A model generated the notes under the pieces. That model did no database searches, was not told where the DNA came from, and saw only the letters and a program-made list of their open reading frames with translations. Both the position numbers and the translations under genes were made by a program. Below, piece by piece: positions 12,351 through 23,925 of a stretch of 64,000 bases of DNA. The DNA is taken from positions 310,001-374,000 of the forward strand of contig NZ_CP015401.2 of the NCBI RefSeq assembly GCF_001688725.2, given 5' to 3'. The DNA is from Bacteroides caecimuris (lineage in GTDB: Bacteria > Bacteroidota > Bacteroidia > Bacteroidales > Bacteroidaceae). Each line of letters opens with the position of its first letter. Position 1 is the stretch's first letter.

Positions 12351-12423
12351 TTTTGTGTCTCTGTATTCTTTTTCGTTTCTTTGTACTTACGTTTATTTTA
12401 ATTTATAAGAAAGGAACAATTAA

Positions 12424-13086
12424 ATGGATGATTTTAGAAAATACGCAACCAAGCATTTAGGAATGAATGGCATGGTATTGGATGATGTGATTAAATCGCA
12501 GGCCGGGTATTTGAATCCCTATATTTTGGAAGAAAGACAGTTGAATGTTACTCAACTCGATGTTTTTTCCCGTTTGATGATGGACCGCATCATTTTCCTC
12601 GGTACACAAGTAGATGACTATACAGCGAATACGCTTCAGGCACAGTTGCTGTATTTGGATTCTGTTGATCCGAGTAAGGATATCTCTATCTATATCAACT
12701 CTCCGGGCGGAAGTGTATACGCCGGACTGGGTATTTATGATACGATGCAGTTTATTTCTAGTGATGTTGCTACAATCTGTACAGGTATGGCAGCTTCAAT
12801 GGCGGCAGTATTGCTTGTTGCCGGTGCTGAAGGTAAACGTTCTGCGCTGCCTCACTCACGTGTGATGATTCACCAGCCGATGGGTGGTGCGCAAGGACAA
12901 GCATCGGACATTGAAATCACAGCTCGTGAGATTCAGAAATTGAAGAAAGAACTTTATACGATCATCGCCGATCATTCGCATACTGATTTTGATAAAGTAT
13001 GGGCGGACTCTGACCGCGACTACTGGATGACAGCTCAGGAAGCGAAAGAATACGGTATGATTGATGAGGTATTGATTAAGAAATAA
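12424..13086 (+). CDS. clpP: ATP-dependent Clp protease proteolytic subunit
   Basis: A 220-aa serine peptidase that forms the double heptamer degraded-protein chamber used by ClpX. Catalytic Ser125 lies in GMAASMAA and His150 in MIHQP; the Asp is expected near residue 199 (DRDYWM). Length is normal with a short N-terminal extension. The clpX start is only 2 nt after its stop, so the protease and unfoldase are made from one transcript. Confidence 0.98.
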   Translation: MDDFRKYATKHLGMNGMVLDDVIKSQAGYLNPYILEERQLNVTQLDVFSRLMMDRIIFLGTQVDDYTANTLQAQLLYLDSVDPSKDISIYINSPGGSVYAGLGIYDTMQFISSDVATICTGMAASMAAVLLVAGAEGKRSALPHSRVMIHQPMGGAQGQASDIEITAREIQKLKKELYTIIADHSHTDFDKVWADSDRDYWMTAQEAKEYGMIDEVLIKK

Positions 13087-13088
13087 AA

Positions 13089-14333
13089 ATGGCTGATTCA
13101 AAGACAAAGAAAAGGTGTAGCTTCTGTGGACGGTCGGAGAATGAAGTCGGATTCCTGATTACGGGAATGAATGGCTATATCTGCGACAGTTGTGCTACCC
13201 AGGCTTATGAGATCACTCAAGAAGCATTGGGCGAAGGCAAGAAAAGTGCGGGTGCTACCAAACTCAATTTAAAAGAACTGCCCAAACCGGTAGAAATCAA
13301 GAAATTCCTCGACCAGTATGTGATCGGACAGGATGATGCGAAACGCTTCCTTTCCGTATCGGTCTATAACCATTATAAGCGTCTGTTGCAAAAAGACAGC
13401 GGGGATGATGTGGAGATTGAAAAGTCGAACATTATTATGGTAGGTAGTACCGGAACTGGAAAGACGTTGCTTGCACGTACGATTGCCAAATTGCTACATG
13501 TGCCGTTTACTATTGTAGATGCTACGGTGCTGACAGAGGCTGGTTATGTAGGCGAAGATATCGAAAGTATTTTAACCCGTTTGCTTCAAGTGGCAGATTA
13601 TAATGTGCCTGAAGCAGAGCAGGGTATTGTGTTTATCGACGAGATCGACAAGATTGCCCGCAAAGGAGATAACCCTTCTATCACTCGCGATGTGAGCGGT
13701 GAAGGTGTACAGCAGGGATTACTGAAATTACTCGAAGGTTCTGTTGTGAACGTACCTCCCCAGGGTGGTCGTAAGCATCCGGACCAGAAGATGATTCCGG
13801 TAAATACCAAAAATATTCTCTTTATCTGTGGCGGTGCTTTTGACGGTATCGAAAAGAAGATCGCCCAACGGTTGAATACACATGTCGTAGGTTATACGGC
13901 GTCGCAGAAAACAGCGACGGTGGACAAGAATAACATGATGCAGTACATCGCTCCGCAGGATTTGAAGTCATTCGGACTGATTCCCGAAATTATCGGTCGT
14001 CTTCCGGTACTGACCTATTTGAATCCGTTGGATCGGGATGCGCTTCGTGCTATCCTCACCGAACCGAAAAACTCTATCATCAAGCAGTACATCAAACTGT
14101 TTGAAATGGATGGTATCAAGCTCACATTTGAAGATGCTGTCTTCGAATATATCGTCGATAAGGCGGTAGAATATAAGCTGGGTGCCCGCGGTTTGCGCTC
14201 TATTGTGGAAACAATCATGATGGATGTCATGTTTGAAATCCCTTCAGAGGACAAAAAAGAGTATAAGGTGACGCTGGATTATGCAAAGATGCAACTGGAA
14301 AAAGCGAATATAGCACGACTGCAAACTGCTTAA
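13089..14333 (+). CDS. clpX: Clp protease ATP-binding subunit ClpX
   Basis: A 414-aa AAA+ unfoldase that recognises tagged substrates and feeds ClpP. The N-terminal zinc-binding domain is complete (CSFC near residue 10 and CDSC near 32). Walker A is GSTGTGKT near 119 and Walker B is [11 protein letters not shown] near 180. The ClpP-contacting loop region follows around residues 260-275. It is cotranscribed with clpP. Confidence 0.98.
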   Translation: MADSKTKKRCSFCGRSENEVGFLITGMNGYICDSCATQAYEITQEALGEGKKSAGATKLNLKELPKPVEIKKFLDQYVIGQDDAKRFLSVSVYNHYKRLLQKDSGDDVEIEKSNIIMVGSTGTGKTLLARTIAKLLHVPFTIVDATVLTEAGYVGEDIESILTRLLQVADYNVPEAEQGIVFIDEIDKIARKGDNPSITRDVSGEGVQQGLLKLLEGSVVNVPPQGGRKHPDQKMIPVNTKNILFICGGAFDGIEKKIAQRLNTHVVGYTASQKTATVDKNNMMQYIAPQDLKSFGLIPEIIGRLPVLTYLNPLDRDALRAILTEPKNSIIKQYIKLFEMDGIKLTFEDAVFEYIVDKAVEYKLGARGLRSIVETIMMDVMFEIPSEDKKEYKVTLDYAKMQLEKANIARLQTA

Positions 14334-14401
14334 AATCAGAGAGTAAGACAACGAAAGATGATCGTAACTGTATTTTCTTAAAAATATTAGTCGCATTTTG
14401 C

Positions 14402-14431
14402 TTGGTAATTACGAAGTTGTTTATAACTTTG
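14402..14431 (+). promoter_or_regulatory. Promoter of recQ
   Basis: TTG at 14402-14404 and TAACTTTG at 14424-14431 are separated by 19 bp. The predicted start is about 60 nt upstream of the recQ ATG, so recQ can be expressed independently of clpPX. Confidence 0.65.
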
Positions 14432-14500
14432 TTTGGCTCTCTTGAAGGAGGGAGCCTACTAAAGTTAAACCATGAACTGAATAAAACAACCTAAGTTAAG

Positions 14501-16681
14501 ATGGCAAGGAAGATTAATTTAACAGATGAACTGAAGAAGTATTTCGGATTTAACAAGTTCAAGGGAAACCAGGAAGCGATCATTAGCAACTTGCTCGATG
14601 GTAAAGATACCTTTGTACTGATGCCTACCGGTGGCGGGAAATCTTTATGCTATCAGCTACCTTCGCTCTTGATGGAAGGTACGGCAATTGTAATTTCTCC
14701 GCTTATTGCGTTGATGAAGAATCAAGTGGATGCAATGCGCAATTTCAGTGAAGAAGATGGCATCGCCCATTTTATCAATTCTTCATTAAACAAAGGAGCG
14801 ATAGACCAAGTGAGGTCGGACATCCTTGCCGGAAAGACAAAATTGCTATATGTGGCGCCGGAATCGCTGACGAAAGAAGAAAATGTAGAATTTTTGCGTT
14901 CGGTGAAGATTTCGTTCTACGCAGTAGACGAAGCTCACTGTATTTCTGAATGGGGACATGACTTCCGACCGGAATACCGTCGAATTCGCCCTATTATCAA
15001 CGAAATAGGAAAGGCTCCGTTGATTGCGTTGACCGCAACAGCGACACCAAAGGTACAGCATGATATCCAGAAAAATCTGGGAATGGTAGATGCTCAGGTC
15101 TTCAAATCTTCGTTCAATCGTCCAAACCTATATTATGAGGTACGCGCGAAAACCGCCAATATCGACCGGGATATAATCAAGTTCATCAAGAACAATCCGG
15201 AAAAATCAGGTATTATCTATTGTCTGAGCCGGAAAAGAGTGGAAGAACTTGCCGAAATCCTTCAGGCGAACGGCATTAATGCGCGCCCGTATCATGCGGG
15301 GATGGATTCGGTAGCGAGAACCAAGAATCAGGATGACTTCCTGATGGAAAAGGTGGATGTCATTGTGGCTACTATCGCTTTCGGTATGGGAATAGACAAA
15401 CCCGATGTACGGTTTGTGATTCACTATGATATTCCGAAGAGCTTGGAAGGATATTACCAGGAGACAGGACGCGCCGGCAGAGATGGAGGCGAAGGTCAGT
15501 GCATAACCTTTTATACAAACAAAGACTTGCAGAAACTTGAGAAGTTCATGCAAGGAAAACCTGTGGCAGAGCAGGAAATTGGCAAGCAGCTTCTGTTGGA
15601 AACCGCTGCTTATGCCGAATCTTCCGTATGCCGGCGCAAGACGTTGCTGCATTATTTCGGCGAAGAATACACGGAGGAGAATTGTGGAAATTGTGACAAC
15701 TGTTTAAACCCTAAGAAACAAGTGGAGGCTCAAGAATTATTGTGTACCGTGATTGAAGCGATTATCGCGGTGAAAGAAAATTTTAAAGCAGATTATATAA
15801 TAGACATACTACAAGGCAAAGAAACTTCGGAAGTACAGGCGCATTTGCATGAAGACCTTGAGGTTTTCGGTTCCGGTATGGGTGAAGAAGACAAAACATG
15901 GAATGCGGTGATTCGCCAGGCTTTGATAGCGGGTTACTTGAGCAAGGATGTGGAGCATTACGGACTCCTGAAAGTGACAGAGGCAGGACATAAGTTCCTG
16001 AAAAAGCCGAAATCATTCAAGATTACCGAGGATAATGACTTTGAAGAGGTAGAGGAAGAGGCACCGGCACGTGGCGGGGGCTCTTGTGCGGTAGACCCGG
16101 CTCTCTACTCAATGTTGAAAGACCTGCGGAAGAAACTCTCGAAGAAACTGGAAGTTCCGCCTTATGTAATATTCCAGGATCCGTCTTTGGAGGCAATGGC
16201 TACTATCTATCCGGTAACACTGGACGAACTGCAAAATATCCCCGGCGTAGGTGCCGGAAAAGCAAAACGCTATGGTGAGGAGTTCTGTAAACTGATTAAG
16301 CGCCATTGCGAAGAGAATGAAATAGAGCGTCCTGAGGATTTGCGTGTACGTACCGTTGCCAATAAGTCAAAGATGAAGGTGGCTATTATTCAAGCTATTG
16401 ACCGCAAAGTGGCGTTGGACGATATCGCTCTTTCCAAAGGTATCGAATTTGGTGAACTCTTGGACGAGGTAGAAGCTATCGTCTATTCGGGAACCAAACT
16501 GAATATTGATTATTTCCTGGAAGAAATTATGGATGAAGATCACATGCTCGATATCTACGATTATTTCAAGGAATCTACCACAGATAAGATTGATGATGCG
16601 CTTGATGAATTAGGCGATGACTTCACTGAAGAGGAAGTTCGCTTGGTACGTATTAAGTTCATCTCTGAAATGGCTAATTAA
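14501..16681 (+). CDS. recQ: ATP-dependent DNA helicase RecQ
   Basis: A 3'-5' superfamily-2 helicase acting in recombination and stalled-fork repair. The 726-aa product shows Walker A PTGGGKSLCYQLP near residue 43, DEAH in VDEAHCISEWGHDFRP near 143, the RQC zinc cysteines (CRRK, then CGNCDNC near 395), a winged-helix region, and an HRDC domain near residues 530-610. An acidic tail of about 110 aa follows the HRDC domain, which makes it longer than the 610-aa E. coli enzyme. Confidence 0.97.
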   Translation: MARKINLTDELKKYFGFNKFKGNQEAIISNLLDGKDTFVLMPTGGGKSLCYQLPSLLMEGTAIVISPLIALMKNQVDAMRNFSEEDGIAHFINSSLNKGAIDQVRSDILAGKTKLLYVAPESLTKEENVEFLRSVKISFYAVDEAHCISEWGHDFRPEYRRIRPIINEIGKAPLIALTATATPKVQHDIQKNLGMVDAQVFKSSFNRPNLYYEVRAKTANIDRDIIKFIKNNPEKSGIIYCLSRKRVEELAEILQANGINARPYHAGMDSVARTKNQDDFLMEKVDVIVATIAFGMGIDKPDVRFVIHYDIPKSLEGYYQETGRAGRDGGEGQCITFYTNKDLQKLEKFMQGKPVAEQEIGKQLLLETAAYAESSVCRRKTLLHYFGEEYTEENCGNCDNCLNPKKQVEAQELLCTVIEAIIAVKENFKADYIIDILQGKETSEVQAHLHEDLEVFGSGMGEEDKTWNAVIRQALIAGYLSKDVEHYGLLKVTEAGHKFLKKPKSFKITEDNDFEEVEEEAPARGGGSCAVDPALYSMLKDLRKKLSKKLEVPPYVIFQDPSLEAMATIYPVTLDELQNIPGVGAGKAKRYGEEFCKLIKRHCEENEIERPEDLRVRTVANKSKMKVAIIQAIDRKVALDDIALSKGIEFGELLDEVEAIVYSGTKLNIDYFLEEIMDEDHMLDIYDYFKESTTDKIDDALDELGDDFTEEEVRLVRIKFISEMAN

Positions 16682-16698
16682 AAAAGCGAAAAAAACAG

Positions 16699-16743
16699 GC
16701 GTGCAGGTATGCAGTTTTGAATAAAAACTGTATATTTGCACGC
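16699..16743 (+). promoter_or_regulatory. 45-bp palindrome covering the guaB promoter
   Basis: The -7 element TATATTTG (16731-16738) lies inside a 20-bp stem: 16699-16718 pairs with 16724-16743, with three G-T wobbles and a 5-nt loop. The outer 7 bp (GCGTGCA/TGCACGC) and the inner 7 bp (CAGTTTT/AAAACTG) are perfect. No good -33 motif is seen. It could be an operator, or the 3' end of the recQ transcript, although only a weak T run follows. Confidence 0.65.
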
Positions 16744-16755
16744 AATAATTTTTAA

Positions 16756-18246
<1,491 letters not shown>

Positions 18247-18280
18247 CATATATAAACGGTGAACTGTTAATGCTAACGGT

Positions 18281-18340
18281 GAACGGTGAACACGCTGTGT
18301 CAATCAGCAGATGTTTGCTGCTCACCGTTCGTTGTTTTTT
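18281..18340 (+). terminator. Terminator after guaB
   Basis: GAACGGTGA (18281-18289) pairs with TCACCGTTC (18322-18330), with an inner AGCAG/CTGCT stem, and TTGTTTTTT follows. Short tandem copies of ACGGTGAAC lie just upstream. Confidence 0.7.
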
Positions 18341-18392
18341 CACCACTCGCTGGTTTTGATGCTTGTTATTGTTGTTGGGAAAATAAGAATTG

Positions 18393-19940
18393 ATGATGAA
18401 AAGAAGTCTGTTGTTTGGGTGTATTTGTTTCTTCGCAGTTTTGGTCTTTGCTCAGGAAGATCCTGTGTTGATGCGTGTCAACGGGAGAGACATATCCCGT
18501 TCGGAGTTCGAATATTCCTATCGGCACAATGCGGTTGGCGAAGACGGTAATCTTTCTCCAAAGGAGTATGCGGTGCTTTTTGCTCGATCCGTGCAGATGG
18601 TCGAAGCGGCAAAAGCTGTCGGACTTGATACGACTTCCGCTTTTCGCAAGCAACAGGAAGTTGCGCGTGCCAGACTGACGGAATCTTATCTGATAGATAA
18701 ACCGACGTTGGATAGTTGTGCTCGTGTCTTGTATCAGAAGATGGGACTAAAAGCACGTCCCGGACAAGTACAGGTCATGCAGATTTTTAAATACTTGCCG
18801 CAAACGATTACCTCCCGTCATCTGGAAGAGCAAAAGACCCGTATGGACTCTATCTACCGGGCTATACAAAATCAACCCGGACTGGAGTTCTCCCGTTTGG
18901 TGGAAAAATATTCGGATGACAAGCAGTCCCGTTGGATAGAAAGTTTGCAGACCACCACCGAATTTGAAGATGTAGCTTTCGCTCTGTCGAAAGGCGAAAT
19001 ATCCCAGCCGTTCTTTACTCCTGCGGGAATTCATATCCTGAAAGTGACAGACCGGAAAGATATGCCTGCCTATGAGGAAGTTGCCGATAAACTGACAGAA
19101 CGTATGCGGAGCAGGGAGATATTGGATAAAGCTACCGAGAAAGTGGTGGAACGGTTGAAAAAAGACTGGCGATATACTCCGAACCAGGCAGGTATGGAAG
19201 AACTGTTAGCAATAGGAAAGACAGGACAAACATTGTTCACCATTGACGGACAGAGCTATACCGGAAATTTGTTTAAGCGGTTTGCCGCTTCTCATCCGCA
19301 GGCTGTCAAACGCCGGCTCGATGCTTTTATTGCCAAATCGTTATTGGATTATGAAAGCAAAAACATAGATAAAAGGCATCCCGAAATCCGTTATGCCCTA
19401 CAGAAATCCAATGGGGAGTATCTCATAAAAGAGGTGACACGGCAGAAAGTAGATTTGCCCGCTATGAATGACCGTGCCGGGTTAGCTACTTATTTCAAGT
19501 TTCACTCATCCGATTATCGTTGGGATAGCCCGCGTTATAAAGGAGTGGTTCTTCATTGTGCAGACAAAAAGACCGCTAAACAGGCGAAAAAAATGCTGAA
19601 GAAACTGCCGGAAAATGAATGGGTGGATAAACTTCGGCAAACATTTAATGCATCCGGTACGGAAAAGATACAGATTGAACAAGGGATTTTTGCCGACGGA
19701 GATAATAAATATGTAGATAAACTGGTTTTCAAGAAGGGCGGATATGAACCCGTGATGTCTTATCCTTTTACCATTGTGTGTGGCAAAAAACAGAAGGGGC
19801 CGGATGATTATCGGGAAGTAATAGACTGCGTCCGGAAGGATTATCGAATCTATCTTGACACGTACTGGACACGGGAATTGAGGGAGTCCGGTAAGGTTGA
19901 AATAAACCAAGAGGTTTTAAAAACAGTTAATAATAACTGA
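18393..19940 (+). CDS. Periplasmic parvulin-type peptidyl-prolyl isomerase
   Basis: A PpiC/parvulin-family foldase in a row of three envelope chaperone-like proteins. Starting at MMKRS the product is 515 aa; a second ATG one codon on is equally possible. A signal peptide (LLFGCICFFAVLVFAQ) is followed by a SurA-like N-domain, then a rotamase domain at about residues 125-235 (QVMQIFKY, FSRLVEKYSDD, FFTPAGIHILKVTDR). The roughly 280-aa C-terminal half has no fold I recognise. It probably helps outer-membrane protein folding together with the two genes downstream. Confidence 0.87.
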   Translation: MMKRSLLFGCICFFAVLVFAQEDPVLMRVNGRDISRSEFEYSYRHNAVGEDGNLSPKEYAVLFARSVQMVEAAKAVGLDTTSAFRKQQEVARARLTESYLIDKPTLDSCARVLYQKMGLKARPGQVQVMQIFKYLPQTITSRHLEEQKTRMDSIYRAIQNQPGLEFSRLVEKYSDDKQSRWIESLQTTTEFEDVAFALSKGEISQPFFTPAGIHILKVTDRKDMPAYEEVADKLTERMRSREILDKATEKVVERLKKDWRYTPNQAGMEELLAIGKTGQTLFTIDGQSYTGNLFKRFAASHPQAVKRRLDAFIAKSLLDYESKNIDKRHPEIRYALQKSNGEYLIKEVTRQKVDLPAMNDRAGLATYFKFHSSDYRWDSPRYKGVVLHCADKKTAKQAKKMLKKLPENEWVDKLRQTFNASGTEKIQIEQGIFADGDNKYVDKLVFKKGGYEPVMSYPFTIVCGKKQKGPDDYREVIDCVRKDYRIYLDTYWTRELRESGKVEINQEVLKTVNNN

Positions 19941-19994
19941 TGTAACCGATTATTCACTATCTTCGTACCTTAAATAAGTAGATTTCAGTTGCCA

Positions 19995-20840
19995 ATGCGA
20001 ATATTAGTCCTCTTACTGATTACCCTTCTTACTTGTGGAGCGTGCAAGGAACAGCGCGACCACAAAGGAAAGACTCCTTTGGTAGAGGTGGACGGTAACT
20101 TTTTATATAAAGAAGATTTGATGTCCGTGCTTCCGGTCGGATTGTCAAAAGACGATAGTATTCTCTTCACCGAACACTATATTCGTAGTTGGGCGGAAGA
20201 GATTTTGTTGTATGAAAAAGCTGCGAACAATATTCCCGATAATGTGGATGTAGACAAATTGGTGGAGAATTACCGGAAGGCGTTGATTATGCATACGTAT
20301 CAGCAGGAGTTGATTAATCAGAAATTGACGAGGGATATTCCCGAACAGGAGATTGCGGAGTATTACGGGAAGAACAAGGAACTGTTTAAATTGGAAAGCC
20401 CGTTGATAAAGGGACTGTTTATAAAAGTACCTCTGACGGCTCCACAGTTGAACAATGTCCGTAGATGGTATAAGTCGGATAAGCAGGATGCTGTGGAAAG
20501 CCTTGAGAAATATAGTTTGCAGAATGCGGTGAAATACGCATACTTCTACGACAAATGGGTGTCGGTGACAGATGTGCTGGACCTGATTCCGTTGAAAGTG
20601 GAAGCGCCGGAAGAATATGTGAACAAGCACCGGCAGGTAGAACTGAAAGATACGGCATTTTATTATTTCCTGAATGTGAGCGACTATCGCGGGGCAGGAG
20701 AGGAAAAACCGTATGAGTTTGCCCGGGCGGAAGTGAAAGACCTGCTGGTCAATCAGAAGCGGGTGAGCTTTATGGAACAAGTGAAGAGTGACCTGTATCA
20801 GCAAGCGGCAAGCAAGAAGAAGATTATATATAATTATTAA
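19995..20840 (+). CDS. Lipoprotein related to PPIase N-domains
   Basis: A 281-aa exported lipoprotein; the N-terminus ends in LLTCGACKEQ, with a cysteine suitable for lipidation, although the lipobox is not ideal. The body resembles the helical N-terminal chaperone domain of SurA/PpiC proteins (VDGNFLYKEDLMS, EYYGKNKELFKLESP), but no rotamase signature is visible. It lies between a parvulin gene and surA and ends 9 nt before surA, so it probably works in the same outer-membrane folding pathway. I chose ATG 19995 over the TTG two codons upstream. Confidence 0.75.
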   Translation: MRILVLLLITLLTCGACKEQRDHKGKTPLVEVDGNFLYKEDLMSVLPVGLSKDDSILFTEHYIRSWAEEILLYEKAANNIPDNVDVDKLVENYRKALIMHTYQQELINQKLTRDIPEQEIAEYYGKNKELFKLESPLIKGLFIKVPLTAPQLNNVRRWYKSDKQDAVESLEKYSLQNAVKYAYFYDKWVSVTDVLDLIPLKVEAPEEYVNKHRQVELKDTAFYYFLNVSDYRGAGEEKPYEFARAEVKDLLVNQKRVSFMEQVKSDLYQQAASKKKIIYNY

Positions 20841-20849
20841 ATACAAAGA

Positions 20850-22232
20850 ATGAAGAAGTTTGTGAACTTTAGATTTGTTGTTACCCTTATCCTGGCAGTG
20901 TTTGCTAATGTGGCAACTTATGCACAGGACAATGTGGTTGATGAAGTAGTTTGGGTAGTAGGTGACGAAGCTATTTTAAAATCAGATGTAGAAGAGGCAC
21001 GTATGGATGCCCTGTATAACGGACGCAGATTCGACGGCGACCCTTATTGTGTAATTCCCGAAGAAATTGCCGTGCAGAAGCTGTTCTTGCACCAGGCAAA
21101 GTTGGATAGTATCGAAGTTTCCGAAGCGGAAATCATACAGCGTGTAGATATGATGACCAATATGTATATCCAGCAGATTGGTTCTAAAGAAAAAATGGAA
21201 GAGTATTTCAACAAAACCGCGACACAAATTCGTGAGACATTGCGTGACAATGCACGTGACGGACTGACGGTGCAGAAGATGCAGCAGAAACTGGTAGGGG
21301 AAATCAAAGTGACTCCGGCAGAAGTGCGCCGTTACTTCAAAGACCTTCCGCTGGACAGTATCCCCTATATCCCGACACAGGTGGAAGTGCAGATTATCAC
21401 TCTGCAACCTAAAATACCTATTGCGGAAATTGAAGATGTGAAGAAAAGGCTGCGTGGCTATACGGATCGTGTGACAAAGGGAGAAATCGACTTCTCTACA
21501 TTGGCGCGTCTCTATTCGGAAGATAAAGCGTCTGCCATCAAAGGTGGTGAGTGCGGATTCATGGGCCGTGGCATGATGGACCCGTCTTATGCGAATGTGG
21601 CATTCAGCTTGCAGGACCCGAAGAAGGTATCCAAGATTGTAGAGTCGGAATTTGGTTACCACATCATCCAGTTGATTGAAAAACGTGGCGACCGTGTCAA
21701 TACCCGCCATATCCTGTTGCGTCCGAAAGTGTCAGAAAAAGAACTGACCGAAGCTTGTGCACGTCTCGATTCTATCGCAGATGATATCCGTGCCAGCAAA
21801 TTCACGTTCGATGAAGCGGCTGCTGTTATCTCACAAGATAAGGATACCCGCAACAACCATGGTATCATGGTGAATATCAACGAGAATTCAGGTGTTACTA
21901 CTTCCAAGTTCCAGATGCAGGACCTTCCGCAGGACGTAGCTAAGGTGGTAGACAGGATGAACGTAGGCGAGATTTCAAAAGCCTTTACAATGATAAACGA
22001 AAAGGACGGAAGAGAGGTATGTGCTATCGTGAAATTGAAAGCGAAAATCAACGGTCATAAGGCTACCATTGCAGAAGACTATCAGGACTTGAAGGAAATC
22101 GTGATGGATAAACGCCGTGAAGAGATGCTGCAGAAGTGGATTCTGAACAAGCAGAAGAATACGTATGTACGTATCAATGAAAACTGGCAGAAATGTGACT
22201 TCAAATACCCGGGTTGGGTGAAGAAGGATTGA
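20850..22232 (+). CDS. surA: SurA-like peptidyl-prolyl isomerase
   Basis: A 460-aa periplasmic chaperone with a signal peptide ending in ATYAQ. It shows the SurA N-domain opening (VVDEVVWVVGDEAILKSDVEEAR) and two parvulin domains: one at about 175-275 (VEVQIITL, FSTLARLYSEDKAS, FGYHIIQLIEKRGDRV) and one at about 280-390 (NTRHILLRPKV, FDEAAAVISQDKDT). It escorts unfolded outer-membrane proteins to the BAM machinery. It follows the lipoprotein gene by 9 nt and precedes the OstA-like gene, giving one envelope-assembly operon. Confidence 0.92.
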   Translation: MKKFVNFRFVVTLILAVFANVATYAQDNVVDEVVWVVGDEAILKSDVEEARMDALYNGRRFDGDPYCVIPEEIAVQKLFLHQAKLDSIEVSEAEIIQRVDMMTNMYIQQIGSKEKMEEYFNKTATQIRETLRDNARDGLTVQKMQQKLVGEIKVTPAEVRRYFKDLPLDSIPYIPTQVEVQIITLQPKIPIAEIEDVKKRLRGYTDRVTKGEIDFSTLARLYSEDKASAIKGGECGFMGRGMMDPSYANVAFSLQDPKKVSKIVESEFGYHIIQLIEKRGDRVNTRHILLRPKVSEKELTEACARLDSIADDIRASKFTFDEAAAVISQDKDTRNNHGIMVNINENSGVTTSKFQMQDLPQDVAKVVDRMNVGEISKAFTMINEKDGREVCAIVKLKAKINGHKATIAEDYQDLKEIVMDKRREEMLQKWILNKQKNTYVRINENWQKCDFKYPGWVKKD

Positions 22233-22253
22233 TGTTTAACAGCTTGACTTTAT

Positions 22254-23924
22254 ATGCTGAGACAAAATAAGAAAGATAAACAACAAGACAGGCATAGATG
22301 GCTTCTTATAGGCTTTCTATGCCTGTTTGGTGTATGTCTCGTGGCGCAAAACCCCGGGAAACCATCGGATAACAAGAAGCAGCCGGAGAATAAAAAAACG
22401 AAAGTTTATTTGCTCCACGCTGACGAAGGTCAGGCGGACAAGTTGGCACGTCCTGATGTGCAAGTGCTGATTGGCAACGTGCAGATGCGTCACGACAGTA
22501 TGTATATGTACTGCGACAGTGCCTTGATTTTCGAGAAAACCAACTCTGTGGAAGCCTTCAGTAACGTGCGTATGGAGCAGGGCGACACCTTATTTATATA
22601 CGGTGATTACCTTTTCTACGACGGAATGGCGCAGATTGCGCAACTCCGTGGAAACGTGAAGATGATAAACCGCAATACAACTTTGCTGACGGATAGTCTG
22701 AACTACGACCGTCTCTATGACCTCGGCTATTACTTTGAGGGAGGAACCCTGATGGACGAGGAGAACGTATTGACTTCCGACTGGGGGGAATACAGTCCTG
22801 CGACGAAGCAGTCAGTGTTCAACCACGATGTGAAACTCGTTAATCCCAAGTTTGTATTGACTTCTGATACTTTGAGGTATAATACGGACAACAAAATTGC
22901 CGTTATCCTCGGTCCTTCAAACATTGTAAGCGATAATAACCACATCTATTCCGAACGTGGATTCTATAACACAATGACCGAACAAGCCGAACTGTTAGAC
23001 CGTTCGGTACTGACCAACCAGGGGAAAAAACTGGTAGGTGACAGCTTGTTTTATGACCGTATCAACGGCTATGGCGAAGCGTTCGACAATGTGAAGATGA
23101 TGGACACTATCAATAAGAATATGCTGACGGGCGATTACTGTTTCTATAACGAATTGACGGATTCCGCCTTTGCCACCAAACGGGCGGTTGCCATTGATTA
23201 TTCGCAGGGAGACACTCTCTTTATGCATGGAGATACCTTGCAGATGGTATCCTACAATCTGAATACCGACTCTTTGTTCCGCCTGATGAAGGCTTACCAT
23301 AAAGTACGTATGTACCGCACTGATGTGCAGGGCGTATGCGACTCGCTGGTTTATAACTCGAAAGACTCCTGTATGACCATGCACGTCGACCCTATTCTTT
23401 GGAATGACGGCCAGCAGCTATTGGGCGAGCAGATTAAGATTTATATGAACGACAGCACCATCGACTGGGCACATATCATCAACCAAGCGCTCACGGTGGA
23501 AATGAAAGATTCCATTCATTACAACCAAGTGTCCGGCAAGGAGATGAAAGCCTATTTCGTAGATGGCGATATGCGGCATATCGAGGTGGTGGGCAATGTC
23601 CAGACCGCTTTCTATCCGGAAGAGAAGGACAGTACGATGACCGGATTCAATTGTCTGGAAGGCAGTGTGCTCCATCTTTACATGAAAGACAAGAAGATGG
23701 AAAAGGGACTGTTTGTCGGCAAGTCCAACGGAACGATGTATCCGATGGATCAGATACCAGCCGACAAACTGCGTCTTCCTACCTTTGCGTGGTTCGACTA
23801 TGTCCGTCCACTCAATAAAGACGATATTTTCAACTGGCGGAGCAAGCGGGTAGGGGAAACCCTGAAACCCACCACCGACCGGCGACCGAAAACAGAAAAG
23901 CGAAACTTAATTAATATGAAGTAG
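22254..23924 (+). CDS. OstA/LptA-like organic solvent tolerance protein
   Basis: A 556-aa exported protein with an N-terminal hydrophobic segment (WLLIGFLCLFGVCLVAQ) and a repetitive beta-rich body of the OstA/LptA type (VLIGNVQMRHDSMYMYCDSA, then LFIYGDYLFYDG and AQLRGNVKMI). OstA-like domains form the beta-jellyroll bridge that carries LPS across the periplasm. In Bacteroidetes such long proteins sit next to surA and mutL. The C-terminus is basic and proline-rich. Direct proof of LPS binding cannot be read from sequence. Confidence 0.82.
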   Translation: MLRQNKKDKQQDRHRWLLIGFLCLFGVCLVAQNPGKPSDNKKQPENKKTKVYLLHADEGQADKLARPDVQVLIGNVQMRHDSMYMYCDSALIFEKTNSVEAFSNVRMEQGDTLFIYGDYLFYDGMAQIAQLRGNVKMINRNTTLLTDSLNYDRLYDLGYYFEGGTLMDEENVLTSDWGEYSPATKQSVFNHDVKLVNPKFVLTSDTLRYNTDNKIAVILGPSNIVSDNNHIYSERGFYNTMTEQAELLDRSVLTNQGKKLVGDSLFYDRINGYGEAFDNVKMMDTINKNMLTGDYCFYNELTDSAFATKRAVAIDYSQGDTLFMHGDTLQMVSYNLNTDSLFRLMKAYHKVRMYRTDVQGVCDSLVYNSKDSCMTMHVDPILWNDGQQLLGEQIKIYMNDSTIDWAHIINQALTVEMKDSIHYNQVSGKEMKAYFVDGDMRHIEVVGNVQTAFYPEEKDSTMTGFNCLEGSVLHLYMKDKKMEKGLFVGKSNGTMYPMDQIPADKLRLPTFAWFDYVRPLNKDDIFNWRSKRVGETLKPTTDRRPKTEKRNLINMK

Positions 23925-23925
23925 T

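Noticed and set aside
20145..21710. Minus-strand open frames of more than 230 codons over the lipoprotein and surA genes
   Set aside because: Antisense to well-supported genes, with no recognisable domain.
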